From contig CAXSEF010000003.1 in NCBI GenBank assembly GCA_964236535.1, positions 1 through 64,000 of the forward strand: 64,000 bases of DNA, given 5' to 3'. This stretch comes from CAXSEF01 sp964236535 (lineage in GTDB: Bacteria; Pseudomonadota; Alphaproteobacteria; Acetobacterales; Acetobacteraceae). Below are positions 34,197-42,721 of the stretch, piece after piece (position 1 is the stretch's first letter; every line of letters starts with the position of its first letter). Made by a program: the position numbers and the translations under genes. Under the pieces are notes generated by a model. The model saw nothing but the letters and a program-made list of their open reading frames with translations, searched no databases and had not been told where the DNA came from.

Positions 34197-35366
34197 ATGC
34201 AATCGAGCCGTGACGAGACCGCCCAGGCGCCGCGCAACGCCGGGCTCGACCTGCTGCGCGCGGTGGCGATCCTGTTCGTCCTGGCCTCGCACTACGGTCA
34301 GGCGGTACCATGGTGGGGCGGGCACCGCTGGGGCGAGCGCATCCCTGCGGCGATCGGTACCTACGGCACCTACGGGGTGGTGCTGTTCTTCGCGTTGAGC
34401 GGCTACCTGGTCGGCGGCATCGCCCTGCGCGTCATGCAGGCCCGCCCGGGCCCACGCGCGATCATGGTGTTCCTGGTGCGCCGCTGGATGCGCACGGTGC
34501 CGCTGTATTACGCGGCGATCGTGGTGTTCCTGGTGATCTCGCCGCCGCCGGCACACTGGCTGGCGCATGCCCTGCGCTACGCGAGCTTCACCCAGAACCT
34601 GGCCGGTTCGCTGCCCGACGACCATTGGCTCGCGGTGTCATGGTCGCTGACGGTGGAGGAGTGGTTCTACCTGCTGCTCGGCACCGGCGGCCTGGGCCTC
34701 GCCATGCTGGTTCCTGCGGGTGTCGCATGCTGGCTGTCGGTGGCGTTGCTGGTGGCGGTGCCGACCTGGCTGCGCTGGTCCTCGCCGCGCGAGATGTGGT
34801 TCGCCTACGCCGATACGCTGTGGTTCGACGCGATCGCCTACGGCCTGGCCCTGGCGCGCATCGCCGCCCGGGTGCGCATCGCGTGGCCGGTCGCGCTGGT
34901 GCTGGCGCTGGCTGGCGTCTGGTGCGGCTGCATCGTGATGACCGGGCAGCTTGCGCTGCCGGCGGTGGCGTTCGTCACCTTCATGCCGAGCACCCTGGCG
35001 ACCAGCGCGGTGCTGCTGATCCCGCTGGCGCTGCGCTGGCGCACCGGGCGCGGCCGGCCGGCTGCGGCGCTGCGCTGGGTCAGCACCCGGTCGTACGGGC
35101 TGTACCTGTTCCATACCGCAGTGCTGCTGCCGATCAGCGGGGCGATCTCCACCCGGCGGGGCACGTTCGAGCACGGCGCCCCGTGGTGGATGGTCGTCGG
35201 CGGGCTGGCGCTCAGCCTGGCGGGGCCCTGCGTGCTGGCTGAGCTGGGGCACCGGCTGATCGAGCGGCCGCTGATGCGCCTGCGGCCGGGGCAATGGGGT
35301 GAGGCTCCTGGGACCGGCGAGCAAGGAAGGCCAGAGGCGCTGCCTCTGGACTCCGCTCAAGGCTGA
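34197..35366 (+). CDS. Acyltransferase family 3 membrane protein (first of an inverted pair)
   Basis: Integral membrane O-acyltransferase of 389 residues with about ten helices. Family marks: NAGLDLLRAVAILFVLASHY with the catalytic His in the first helix, GVVLFFALSGYLVG, FLVRRWMRTVPLYY and VSWSLTVEEWFYLL. Such enzymes acylate surface glycans or lipids. The last ~16 residues (EQGRPEALPLDSAQG) are encoded by a copy of the interspersed repeat, so the original stop codon was lost or displaced. It converges on a second gene of the same family. Confidence 0.88.
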   Translation: MQSSRDETAQAPRNAGLDLLRAVAILFVLASHYGQAVPWWGGHRWGERIPAAIGTYGTYGVVLFFALSGYLVGGIALRVMQARPGPRAIMVFLVRRWMRTVPLYYAAIVVFLVISPPPAHWLAHALRYASFTQNLAGSLPDDHWLAVSWSLTVEEWFYLLLGTGGLGLAMLVPAGVACWLSVALLVAVPTWLRWSSPREMWFAYADTLWFDAIAYGLALARIAARVRIAWPVALVLALAGVWCGCIVMTGQLALPAVAFVTFMPSTLATSAVLLIPLALRWRTGRGRPAAALRWVSTRSYGLYLFHTAVLLPISGAISTRRGTFEHGAPWWMVVGGLALSLAGPCVLAELGHRLIERPLMRLRPGQWGEAPGTGEQGRPEALPLDSAQG

Positions 35367-35385
35367 GCCTTGAGAATCCCTCTCG
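35312..35385 (-). repeat. Multi-hairpin interspersed repeat, copy 15 (stem-variant, inside a gene end)
   Basis: GACCGGCGAGCAAGGAAGG, arms CCAGAGGC/GCCTCTGG around GCT... in altered form (CCAGAGGCGCTGCCTCTGG), then CTCAAGGC/GCCTTGAG around TGA (35356-35374) in place of CCAAAGGC/GCCTTTGG. The reading frame of the first acyltransferase ends within it. Confidence 0.85.
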
Positions 35386-35437
35386 GGGCGTGAACCCTGC
35401 GCTTGTTACCCCTGGGAAGCGTCGTGGTATGGCTGCC

Positions 35438-36586
35438 TCAGGGATATGGTTTCCAGAGGGCTTGCCGTTTGACGGCGCCCAGAGGCAGAGCCTCCGGCCT
35501 TGCCTCCTGGCCCACGCCCCTGCCCTGGCGCGGGCGCATCGCCAGCAGCGGCTGCTCGACGTAGCGCACGCTGAGCCAGGACAGCGCCAGGATCAGCACC
35601 GGCCCGGCCAGCATCGCCGGGCCACGACCCCACCGCCCCTGCCAGTAGCCCAGCGTGACCAGCTCGAAGATCGTCAGGTGGGTCAGGTAGATGGCGTAGG
35701 ACTGGCCGCTCAACGCGCGCACCAGGCGAGCCGCGGCGCCCTCGCCCCGGGCCCAGCGCAGGGCGGCGGCGATGCACAGCGCGAGTCCTGTCGAGGTGAC
35801 CGGCGTGAACAGCAGGTGCTGGACCGGCGTGGCGACCGGCAGCAGTGTCGTGGACCCGGAGGTCCAGCCCAGCGCGGTCATCGCGAGCCCTGCCGCGAGC
35901 GAGGCCGGCCAGAACCGCGTCAGCACGCTGCCGGGCCCGAGCCAAGCCAGCACCAGGCCGTAGGCGATGGCGTCGAGGCGGTACAGCACGACCTTGTGGA
36001 CCGAGGCGAACCAGTCGCCGTCCGGGGCGGCCAGGCTTCGGAGCGCCGGCGGCACCAGGAGGAAGGCCGCGATCGGCACCCAGGCCGGGACGCGGCGCGA
36101 TGCCAGCGCGAGGATCGCCACGCTGGCACCCAGGTAGAACCATTCCTCGACCGTGAGCGACCACGACACGCTGAACCACTCGTCGGGCAGCCGCGTCGCG
36201 AGGTTCTGCGACAGCGTGGCGTAGCGCAGGAGGTGGCCCCACAGGTCGGTATCAGGCGGCCAGACCACGACCAGCACCGCCATCCACACGTAGTAGGCGG
36301 GCAGGGTGCGCATCCAGCGCCGCACCATGAATACCAGCCACTCGCGCCGGCTCGGGTTCTCACCGGCGATGCGCAGCAGGATGGTGCCGATCAGGAATCC
36401 GCTGAGCACGAAGAATAGTTCGACGCCGATGACCCCGCCGTAGGCGAGCCAGGTGGGGATGGTGTAGGCGAACATCGTCGCATAGACCCAGCTGCCATGT
36501 GCGAGGACGACCAGCGTCATGGCCACGACGCGCGCGACGTCGAGCCCGAAGTTCCGGCCGGTCGCGGGAATTAAGGCCGTCTTCAA
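35438..36586 (-). CDS. Acyltransferase family 3 membrane protein (second of an inverted pair)
   Basis: Membrane O-acyltransferase of 382 residues, paralogous to the convergent neighbour: NFGLDVARVVAMTLVVLAHGSW (catalytic His), GVELFFVLSGFLIGTILL, FMVRRWMRTLPAYY, and VSWSLTVEEWFYLG. About ten membrane segments. A TTG at 36586 is the only start giving a full first helix. The C-terminal ~24 residues (GQEARPEALPLGAVKRQALW...) come from a repeat copy, as in its neighbour. Substrate unknown; possibly the two modify the same surface polymer. Confidence 0.87.
   Translation of the reverse strand: MKTALIPATGRNFGLDVARVVAMTLVVLAHGSWVYATMFAYTIPTWLAYGGVIGVELFFVLSGFLIGTILLRIAGENPSRREWLVFMVRRWMRTLPAYYVWMAVLVVVWPPDTDLWGHLLRYATLSQNLATRLPDEWFSVSWSLTVEEWFYLGASVAILALASRRVPAWVPIAAFLLVPPALRSLAAPDGDWFASVHKVVLYRLDAIAYGLVLAWLGPGSVLTRFWPASLAAGLAMTALGWTSGSTTLLPVATPVQHLLFTPVTSTGLALCIAAALRWARGEGAAARLVRALSGQSYAIYLTHLTIFELVTLGYWQGRWGRGPAMLAGPVLILALSWLSVRYVEQPLLAMRPRQGRGVGQEARPEALPLGAVKRQALWKPYP
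35440..35513 (+). repeat. Multi-hairpin interspersed repeat, copy 16 (half copy)
   Basis: ATGGTTTCCAGAGGGCTTGC, then CCAGAGGC/GCCTCCGG around AGA (one mismatch) and CTTGCCTCCTGGCCC. It faces copy 15 tail to tail. The last ~25 codons of the second acyltransferase run through it. Confidence 0.8.
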
Positions 36587-36683
36587 ACCACCAGGCCCGG
36601 GTCCTCATCTGCAGTGCAGGCGGATGCTCCCCGAGCTCCGCCCAAGGGCCGGGAACGTCGCTCACATTGCCTGAAGCAGATGA

Positions 36684-36746
36684 ATTCTCAAGGCTCAGCC
36701 TTGAGCAGGGTCGAAAGGCAGCGCCTCCGGCCGGGCCTTCTTGCCG
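36684..36746 (+). repeat. Multi-hairpin interspersed repeat, copy 17 (half copy, stem-variant)
   Basis: GATGAATTCTCAAGGCTCAG: arms CTCAAGGC/GCCTTGAG around TCA (36687-36705), then GGTCGAAAGGCAGCGCCTCC and GGGCCTTCTTGCCG. The flanking bases 36587-36683 and 36747-37096 hold no recognised gene. Confidence 0.75.
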
Positions 36747-37096
36747 TCGGAACGCAGCCGCGGCCGCCTCTGCCATCTCCTGGTCCCGGCGCCGCTGTTA
36801 ACGCCAGCCGCGCCCACCGCCCGTCCTGCCTGGGCGGGATGTCGCCGGCGAGGATCATGTCCGCCGTTGCTTTAGGCGTGGGCGCCGTCAGGCGGGGGTG
36901 CAGAGTGGCGACACGTTGGCGCAGGCCGGCGAGGGCGTTTCCTGCGCACCCAGTGTCAGAACATCCGAGCGGACGGCATGTTGCCACGACCAGCTCAGGT
37001 CCAAGTCCTGGACAAGCCCCGGAGCCCGCGACCCGGGATGGAGACGGTCTGGCGGCGCAAGGCGTGCCGGGGCACAATGCCCCGCCCGTGGAGACG

Positions 37097-37432
37097 ATGA
37101 TGCGACACCTCCCTTTGGCTGCTGCGCTGGCGCTGCTGGCCGGCTGTACGCATGACGGCTCGCCCGCCGGACAGGCCGGCGGCCCGAGCCGGTCATTGCT
37201 CGATGCATATTTCATCGCGCATGGCATGGCATTCGGCTCGACGTCGTATCGGGTCAACCCGGCGGTGGAGGCCGAGCTGGACCGGCTCGACGACCGCGCG
37301 GCGGCCGCCCTCGGTTCACTGCGCCCCGGCGTGTCGGGCGGCCGGCAGCAGCGCGAGGCAGAGGCGGCGGTCGCGGCCCTGACGAGCTATGCCGCCGCCC
37401 AGGCCGGTGGCTTGCCGTCCGCGGTTCCCTGA
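37097..37432 (+). CDS. Small lipoprotein of unknown function
   Basis: Predicted lipoprotein of 111 residues. The signal MMRHLPLAAALALLAGC ends in a lipobox Cys; the mature part has SLLDAYFIAHGMAFGSTSYRV and a helical, Glu/Ala-rich C-terminus (EAELDRLDDRAAAALGSL). GGAG upstream suits the second ATG (37100) best. It lies 16 nt before the peptide-transporter ATPase gene and may be in its operon. No known family is recognised. Confidence 0.7.
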   Translation: MMRHLPLAAALALLAGCTHDGSPAGQAGGPSRSLLDAYFIAHGMAFGSTSYRVNPAVEAELDRLDDRAAAALGSLRPGVSGGRQQREAEAAVAALTSYAAAQAGGLPSAVP

Positions 37433-37448
37433 TCGCCCGGCGTCGGCG

Positions 37449-38507
37449 ATGAGCGCCGAGGGGCGCACAGCGGCACGGGGGGAAGGGTTGCAGGCCGACC
37501 CGCCGCTGCTGCGGATCGAGGCGCTGCGCACGATGTTCGGCGACGTCGCGGCCGTCGATGGCGTGTCGCTGTCGCTGTCGCAAGGGCGCACCCTGGCGGT
37601 GGTGGGCGAGAGCGGCTGCGGCAAGTCGGCGCTGGCGCTGTCCGTGCTGCGCCTGCTGCCGCCCGGAGGGCGCGCGGCGGCCGGCCGGGTGTTGCTGGAC
37701 GGGACCGACCTGCTCGGCTTGACGCAGCCGGAGCTGCGCGCGGTGCGCGGTGCCGGGGTGGCGATGGTATTCCAGGAGCCGATGACCAGCCTCAACCCGA
37801 TGCTGCGGGTGGGCGAACAGGTCGCCGAGGCGCTGCTGGCGCATCGTCTCCGCAGCTCGCGTCGCCCCTGGTCGGGAAAAATGCGGCGCGCCCTGCACGC
37901 GCAGGTGGTGGCGTCGCTGGACGCAATGCGGATCGCCGATCCGGCGCGCTGTGCGGCTGCCTATCCGCACCAGCTCTCCGGCGGCATGCGTCAGCGGGTG
38001 ATGATCGCGATGGCGCTCGCTGGCGATCCTGCACTGCTGATTGCAGACGAGCCCACCACGGCACTCGACGTGACGGTGCAGGCCTCGATCCTTGCTCTGC
38101 TGCGCGCCCGCCAGGCCCGCACCGGCATGGCGATCCTGCTGATCACCCACGACCTGGGCGTGGTCGCGGAGATGGCCAACGAGGTTGCGGTGATGTATGG
38201 TGGCCGGGTGGTGGAGCACGGCCCGGCGCGCGCGATCTTCGACGACCCGCAGCATCCCTACACGCTGGGGCTGCTCGCCTGCCAGCCCGGCGGGGTGGCC
38301 GCGGGCCGGGGGCGACTGCCCGCGATTGAGGGCGTGGTGCCGGCGCCCGGCGCGATGCCGCAGGGCTGCCGGTTCCACCCGCGCTGCGTGTTCGCCGCGG
38401 CTGCCTGCAGATTTGAGGATCCGGCGCTGCGGCTGCTGGGTCCTGGCCATGCAGCGGCATGCCTGCGCGCGCCGGTGGAGGACGCGCTGGCCGATGGTGC
38501 ACGCTAG
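37449..38507 (+). CDS. Oligopeptide/dipeptide ABC transporter ATP-binding protein (DppD/OppD type)
   Basis: ATPase subunit of 352 residues. Walker A GESGCGKSALAL, Q-loop VFQEPMTSLNP, signature LSGGMRQRVMIAMAL, Walker B LLIADEPTTALD, switch His in LITHDLGVV. The C-terminal oligo_HPY extension (PYTLGLLACQ...GCRFHPRCVFAAAACR) contains the Cys motif of peptide importers. Walker A ends with S-A where K-S-T is usual (GKSAL). The partner ATPase follows, but no permease or binding protein is in the window. Confidence 0.92.
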   Translation: MSAEGRTAARGEGLQADPPLLRIEALRTMFGDVAAVDGVSLSLSQGRTLAVVGESGCGKSALALSVLRLLPPGGRAAAGRVLLDGTDLLGLTQPELRAVRGAGVAMVFQEPMTSLNPMLRVGEQVAEALLAHRLRSSRRPWSGKMRRALHAQVVASLDAMRIADPARCAAAYPHQLSGGMRQRVMIAMALAGDPALLIADEPTTALDVTVQASILALLRARQARTGMAILLITHDLGVVAEMANEVAVMYGGRVVEHGPARAIFDDPQHPYTLGLLACQPGGVAAGRGRLPAIEGVVPAPGAMPQGCRFHPRCVFAAAACRFEDPALRLLGPGHAAACLRAPVEDALADGAR

Positions 38508-38510
38508 CGA

Positions 38511-38690
38511 AGCAAGCAGGGCAAGGCGCTACCCAGACCTGCCAAAAGCCGCAGGCCTCTGGAAACCATTACCCGCAGTTTCTGGCACGACGCCCTGCAA
38601 TGTGCCGCTATGCTAGAAATGTCTGGGTCTGGGACACCGGGTCCCAGCGAATTCCAGAGGCAGGGCGTCTCGCCTTGTCTTGCCCACCGG
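38511..38690 (+). repeat. Multi-hairpin interspersed repeat, copy 18 (within an operon)
   Basis: GCAAGGCGCTACCCAGACCT, a decayed second hairpin, an unrelated central stretch, then CTGGGAC/GTCCCAG around ACCGG (38627-38645), ATTCCAGAGGCAGGGCGTCT and GTCTTGCCCACCGG. It fills the gap between the two peptide-transporter ATPase genes, so it is almost certainly transcribed. Confidence 0.8.
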
Positions 38691-38698
38691 TTTCACGC

Positions 38699-39775
38699 AT
38701 GAGCGCCGCACCGCTGCTGAAGCTCGACGGGCTGGTGCGGCACTACCCCGGCCGGCGTGCCCACCCGTTCGCGCCGCGTGGCCCAATACAGCGGGCGGTC
38801 GACGGGGTATCGCTAGAGGTCGCCCGCGGGGAGACGCTGGCGCTCGTCGGCGAGAGCGGCAGCGGCAAGTCGACGCTGGCTCGTATGGCGTTGCGCCTGG
38901 TCGAGCCGACCGTGGGGTGCATCCGGTTCGACGGTCGGGATATCACCGCGCTCCGTGGTCGCGCTCTGCGTCGCGTGCGTGCCGACCTGCAGCTGGTGTT
39001 CCAGGACCCCTACGCCTCGCTCAGTCCGCGCCGCCGCGTGGGCGACACGCTGCTCGAGCCGCTGCTGGTGCACCGGTTCGGCGGTGCCGGCGCCGCGGGC
39101 CGTGCCGCCCGCGCGGCGCGGGTGACCGAGTTGCTGCAGCTAGTCGGCCTGGGCGAACACCACGCCGGGCAGTTCCCGCACGCCCTGTCCGGCGGGCAGC
39201 GCCAGCGCGTCGGAATCGCGCGCGCGATCGCCCTGAACCCGCGCCTGGTGGTGTGCGACGAGCCGGTGGCCGCGCTCGACGTCTCGGTGCAGGCGCAGGT
39301 CGTCAACCTGCTGCGCGCGCTGCAGGACCGCCTCGGGCTCTCCTACCTGTTCATCGCGCACGACCTCGCGGTGGTGCGCCACATGGCCGACCGGGTCTGT
39401 GTCATGCAGGCTGGGCGCCTGGTGGAATCCGCGTCGCGTGACGCGCTGTTCGAGCAGCCACGTCATCCGTACACCCGCGCTCTGCTCGACGCCGCGCCGC
39501 TGGCGCAGCCGCGCGGGCAGAGCGAGCAGGCGGAAGCCACGATCGAGCCGGCACTGGCAGCGACGCCGCAGGCCGGCTGCCGCTACCACCTGCGCTGCGC
39601 CCATGCGGTGGCACGCTGCGGTACCGAGGATCCGGCGCTGCGGATGCTCGACGCGGGTCATGCCGTCGCCTGCCACCGTGCCGAGGTGTTGCCGCCATGG
39701 CGCCCGCGCGTCCCGCTGCCGCCCGCGCCGCACGCAGCCCGACGCCTGGCACTGCTCGCCGCACGTTCCGTTTAG
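38699..39775 (+). CDS. Oligopeptide/dipeptide ABC transporter ATP-binding protein (DppF/OppF type)
   Basis: Second ATPase, 358 residues. Walker A GESGSGKSTLARM, Q-loop VFQDPYASLSPRR, signature LSGGQRQRVGIARAI, Walker B LVVCDEPVAALD, switch His in FIAHDLAVV, and a C-terminal PYTRALLDAAP...CRYHLRCAHAVARC extension. RRR-type VDGVSLEVARGETLALVGESG is typical of DppF. It forms a heterodimer with the preceding ATPase in such importers. Cognate membrane subunits must be encoded elsewhere. Confidence 0.92.
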   Translation: MSAAPLLKLDGLVRHYPGRRAHPFAPRGPIQRAVDGVSLEVARGETLALVGESGSGKSTLARMALRLVEPTVGCIRFDGRDITALRGRALRRVRADLQLVFQDPYASLSPRRRVGDTLLEPLLVHRFGGAGAAGRAARAARVTELLQLVGLGEHHAGQFPHALSGGQRQRVGIARAIALNPRLVVCDEPVAALDVSVQAQVVNLLRALQDRLGLSYLFIAHDLAVVRHMADRVCVMQAGRLVESASRDALFEQPRHPYTRALLDAAPLAQPRGQSEQAEATIEPALAATPQAGCRYHLRCAHAVARCGTEDPALRMLDAGHAVACHRAEVLPPWRPRVPLPPAPHAARRLALLAARSV

Positions 39776-40049
39776 GCGATGCGCCGTGCCCGTCATGACT
39801 TCGCGACTCCCGTGCCGGCCCGACAGCCGAGCTCCCGGCTTACGTGGATGACGTAGCCGGCAGCATTGGGCGCACAACGAACTCGGGCCTGTGATGCAAC
39901 CGTTGCGCGCGCAGGTCGGACCATTGCCGCACCGGGGCGTGCGATCCTGTCGCGTTGCGGGTTGTCTGCTGGAGCTTCGGGTGATAGGCCGTTGAAACTA
40001 TGCCGATCCTGCCGGAGCCTCCGGTGGCAAGAACGCTCAGCGTGAAGGA
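39776..40049. other. Spacer with no recognised feature
   Basis: 274 bp between the DppF-type and bactofilin genes. No ORF, tRNA or copy of the interspersed repeat is visible. A weak dyad lies near 39820-39845. Confidence 0.4.
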
Positions 40050-40742
40050 ATGTCCTCCTTGTTCAGACGTCGCAAGCCAGACGAGGCCGAAGGGCAGACG
40101 CCCGGTCGGGACGAAGCGGCCAGTGCCTCGACCCGTCCGGCAGGGTTGACGGCCGGCCAGCCGTCCGCCCTGCAGTATCCGACGCAGCGGCCGGTCGACA
40201 CCGGCCTCGGCGTGCCGCCGTTTCGTCCCGTTGCCCCCAAGGAGGCTCCTGCCATGTCCCGTCCGCCAATGCCTGCCCCTGCGCCGCTGCCCGCCGGCAA
40301 TGCCATGCCGGTTCCTGCGACTCGCCTCGGCCAGTCGCCGCGCCCGGCTCGCGAGGCGGTCGAACGTCGCACCCTGGTGGTCGGGCGCGGTATCTCGGTG
40401 CAGGGCACCGTGCAGGACGCCGAGCGGCTGGTCGTCGAGGGCACGGTCGAGGCCACGATGATCAGCGCCGACGAGCTGTCGATCGCGCAGGGTGGCATCT
40501 TCCGCGGGGAAGTCGAGGTCGGCGATGCGGAGGTCGCCGGCACCATCGACGGCACACTGACCGTGCGTGGCAACCTGGTGGTGCGTACCACCGGCAAGGT
40601 GCTCGGCACGGCACGGTGCCGCCGGCTGCAGGTCGAAGACGGCGGTGCCATCACCGGGCGCATCGAGATGCTGACGGAGGGCGGGGATGCGCCACGCGTC
40701 GAGGTGCCGCGGGTGACGGTGTCGGCCGAGAACGTGGGCTGA
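40050..40742 (+). CDS. Bactofilin-family cytoskeletal protein
   Basis: Polymer-forming protein of 230 residues. A Pro/Ala-rich N-terminal arm is followed by the bactofilin beta-helix (about 107-212) with its repeated pattern: TLVVGRGISVQGTVQDAERLVVEGTVEATMISADELSIAQGGIFRGEVEVGDAEVAGTIDGTLTVRGNL. It ends in a short tail. Bactofilins self-assemble at the inner membrane and guide cell-wall enzymes or shape. AAGGA precedes ATG 40050 closely. Confidence 0.92.
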   Translation: MSSLFRRRKPDEAEGQTPGRDEAASASTRPAGLTAGQPSALQYPTQRPVDTGLGVPPFRPVAPKEAPAMSRPPMPAPAPLPAGNAMPVPATRLGQSPRPAREAVERRTLVVGRGISVQGTVQDAERLVVEGTVEATMISADELSIAQGGIFRGEVEVGDAEVAGTIDGTLTVRGNLVVRTTGKVLGTARCRRLQVEDGGAITGRIEMLTEGGDAPRVEVPRVTVSAENVG

Positions 40743-40772
40743 TACCAACAGGCCTTGATCGTGACCGCAGAG

Positions 40773-40900
40773 GCAAGCATGGCCGGAGATTGTGCCTCTG
40801 GATCCCGCCCAAGAGCAAGCCTTTGAAATCCGTCTGCTTAAGAACGGATTTTCAAAGGCTCAGGCCTTTGGCGGGTCTGGGAAGAGCCCAGCCTTGCTGC
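40773..40900 (-). repeat. Multi-hairpin interspersed repeat, copy 19
   Basis: GCAAGCATGGCCGGAGATTG, GCCTCTGGATCCCGCC, TTAAGAACGGATTTTCAAAG, CAGGCCTTTGGCGGGTCTGG and AAGAGCCCAGCCTTGCTGC. Inverted; first hairpins partly decayed. A half copy follows at 40945. Confidence 0.82.
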
Positions 40901-40944
40901 GCTTGCAGATCAATGCTCAGGGCCGCGGGTGTCAGTCCGGAAGA

Positions 40945-41005
40945 CAGCAAGTCCAGAGGCTTTGCCTCTGGACTACGCCAGGAGCCCTGGCTCCAGACCC
41001 TCTGT
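40945..41005 (-). repeat. Multi-hairpin interspersed repeat, copy 20 (half copy, stem-variant)
   Basis: CAGCAAGTCCAGAGGC, loop TTT, GCCTCTGG, ACTACGCC, then a changed hairpin GGAGCC/GGCTCC around CT (40981-40994) and AGACCCTCTGTG. Bases 41006-41255 hold no recognised gene. Confidence 0.8.
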
Positions 41006-41255
41006 GTTCTGCAGAATTCACGGCCGGAAGATCGTTACTCTCCGCGGAAGATTAAAGCCTTGTTGCAGGGTGCGTGCGGGCTCCGCCGGCGGTGGTCCCG
41101 ACGCCTCTGTCTCCGACATCTCCATCCTGTCGCGACTACGGCCGGCCCAGGGTCACCGTGCACCGTCGGTTGCACAACCTGTGGATGCCGTCGCGCGACG
41201 TCTCCTGGACAGACGTCAGCGTTCAGCCGTAAGCGGGGAAGGGCGTGACCGCGGT

Positions 41256-41380
41256 GCAGGCAAGTCCGGAGGCCCGGCTTCAAACGCAAGGGCGGGTCCG
41301 CAAGCTTCCTATGCTTGAGTAATGGGGTCAAAGGGCCGCCGGCCCTTTGCGGGTCTAAGCAGACCCCGGTCTTGCTTGCC
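41256..41380 (-). repeat. Multi-hairpin interspersed repeat, copy 21 (stem-variant)
   Basis: GCAGGCAAGTCCGGAGGCCC, CCTATGCTTGAGTAATGGGG, then AAAGGGCC/GGCCCTTT around GCC (41330-41349), GCGGGTCTAAGCAGACC and GTCTTGCTTGCC. It shares the AAAGGGCC variant with the copies at 26387 and 61398. Confidence 0.82.
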
Positions 41381-41430
41381 TGGATATTCGCCATCGTTCC
41401 GAAGGCAGGTTAGAACTTCATCGGCTGGCA

Positions 41431-42711
41431 TCAGGCGCCCGGGACAACTGGCACGGGCTCGGGCCCTGTGGTTCGCAAGGCGGCCGTCGCAGGGAAGCGC
41501 CGCAGAAGGTGCAGCATGATGCCCATGGCCGGGAGCGCCGACAGCACGGCGACGCCGTAAAACTGCACCCAGCCGAGCCCGGCGGCGAGGAACCCCGACA
41601 ACCCGCCCAGCGTGCGCACCCCGACGACGGCCAGCGACGATAGCAGCGCGTACTGTGTTGCGGTGTAGGCGACCGAGCACAGCCCGGACAGGTAGGCGAT
41701 GAACGCCGCGTCCGCCATGCTCTCGGCGAAGCCCTCGACCATCACCTTGAGGTAAAGCACCCGGATGTCGCCGTGCGACAGCGCGACGGCGACGTAGAGC
41801 AGCAGCGTCGCCATCTGCGCGAAACCGGTGAGTACCAGCGCTCGCCCGGTGCCGATCCGCGCCACCAGGAGCCCGCCGGCTGCCGATCCCGCCAGGCTTG
41901 CGCCCAGTGATGGGAGCGACAGCACGCGGGCGACTGCCGCCCGGTCGAAACCCATGTCGTGATAGAATGGCACCGCCATCGGCCCGGCCAGCGCCTCGCC
42001 GAGCTTGAACAGCAGCACGAAGGCGAGGATTTCGATCGCTCCTGCGCGCGACAGGAACTCTCGCAGCGGCGTCACCACGGCGCCGCGCAGCCGTCCGGCC
42101 ACCCCTTCGGCATGCGCCGCCAGCACCGCGATCGGCTCCGACGCCGCGAGGCTCACCGCGATGCCGAGCCCCGAGAGCCCCGCCATGCAGAACAGCGCGC
42201 CATGCCAGCCGAGCGGGCCCGCCAGCCCAATCGCGCCAGCGCCGGAGGTCAGCATGGCCACCCGGTAGCCCCAGACGTAGGCCGCCATCGCGGCACCCTG
42301 CGCACCCTGCGGAAAAGTCTCGATCCGCCAGGCGTCCACCACGATGTCCTGGCTCGCCGAGAGGAACGCCACCGCCACTGCCACGCCCACCAGCGCGCGG
42401 ACGTCCACTCCGGGATCGGACCACGCGAGCCCTGCCAGTGCCACGACGAGCGCCGCCTGGATCGCCACCAGCCACCCGCGCCGCCGGCCGAGACGACGCA
42501 GGCCCGGCGGCGGGCGCATCTGGTCGAGCAGCGGTGCCCAAAGAAATTTCAGGGTGTAAGACAGGCCGATGAGCGCCGTCAGGCCGATGGCCCCAAGCGA
42601 GACGTGGTGCTCACTGAGCCACTGCCGCAGGGTCAGGCCGGTCAGGGGAAGGGGGAGGCCGCTGGCGAAGCCGAAGGCGGCCATCAGTAACAGGCGGCGG
42701 TCGCGGAGCAC
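41431..42711 (-). CDS. AmpG-type muropeptide MFS permease
   Basis: Inner-membrane transporter of 426 residues with 12-14 helices. AmpG-like marks: FASGLPLPLTGLTLRQWLSEHHVSLGAIGL, LSYTLKFLWAPLLDQ, LSASQDIVVDAWRIE, AAAYVWGYRVAMLTSGAGAI and GDxRVLYLKVMVEGFAESM. AmpG imports anhydro-muropeptides for cell-wall recycling, consistent with the lytic transglycosylases in the window. A GTG at 42711 is the start taken; ATG 42684 is possible but would clip the first helix. Confidence 0.88.
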   Translation of the reverse strand: MLRDRRLLLMAAFGFASGLPLPLTGLTLRQWLSEHHVSLGAIGLTALIGLSYTLKFLWAPLLDQMRPPPGLRRLGRRRGWLVAIQAALVVALAGLAWSDPGVDVRALVGVAVAVAFLSASQDIVVDAWRIETFPQGAQGAAMAAYVWGYRVAMLTSGAGAIGLAGPLGWHGALFCMAGLSGLGIAVSLAASEPIAVLAAHAEGVAGRLRGAVVTPLREFLSRAGAIEILAFVLLFKLGEALAGPMAVPFYHDMGFDRAAVARVLSLPSLGASLAGSAAGGLLVARIGTGRALVLTGFAQMATLLLYVAVALSHGDIRVLYLKVMVEGFAESMADAAFIAYLSGLCSVAYTATQYALLSSLAVVGVRTLGGLSGFLAAGLGWVQFYGVAVLSALPAMGIMLHLLRRFPATAALRTTGPEPVPVVPGA

Positions 42712-42721
42712 CTACGAGCCG

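Noticed and set aside
41035..41394. Leftward gene of 119 codons beside ampG
   Set aside because: Much of it is translated repeat (AGGPLTPLLKH); remainder is Arg-rich and unsupported.
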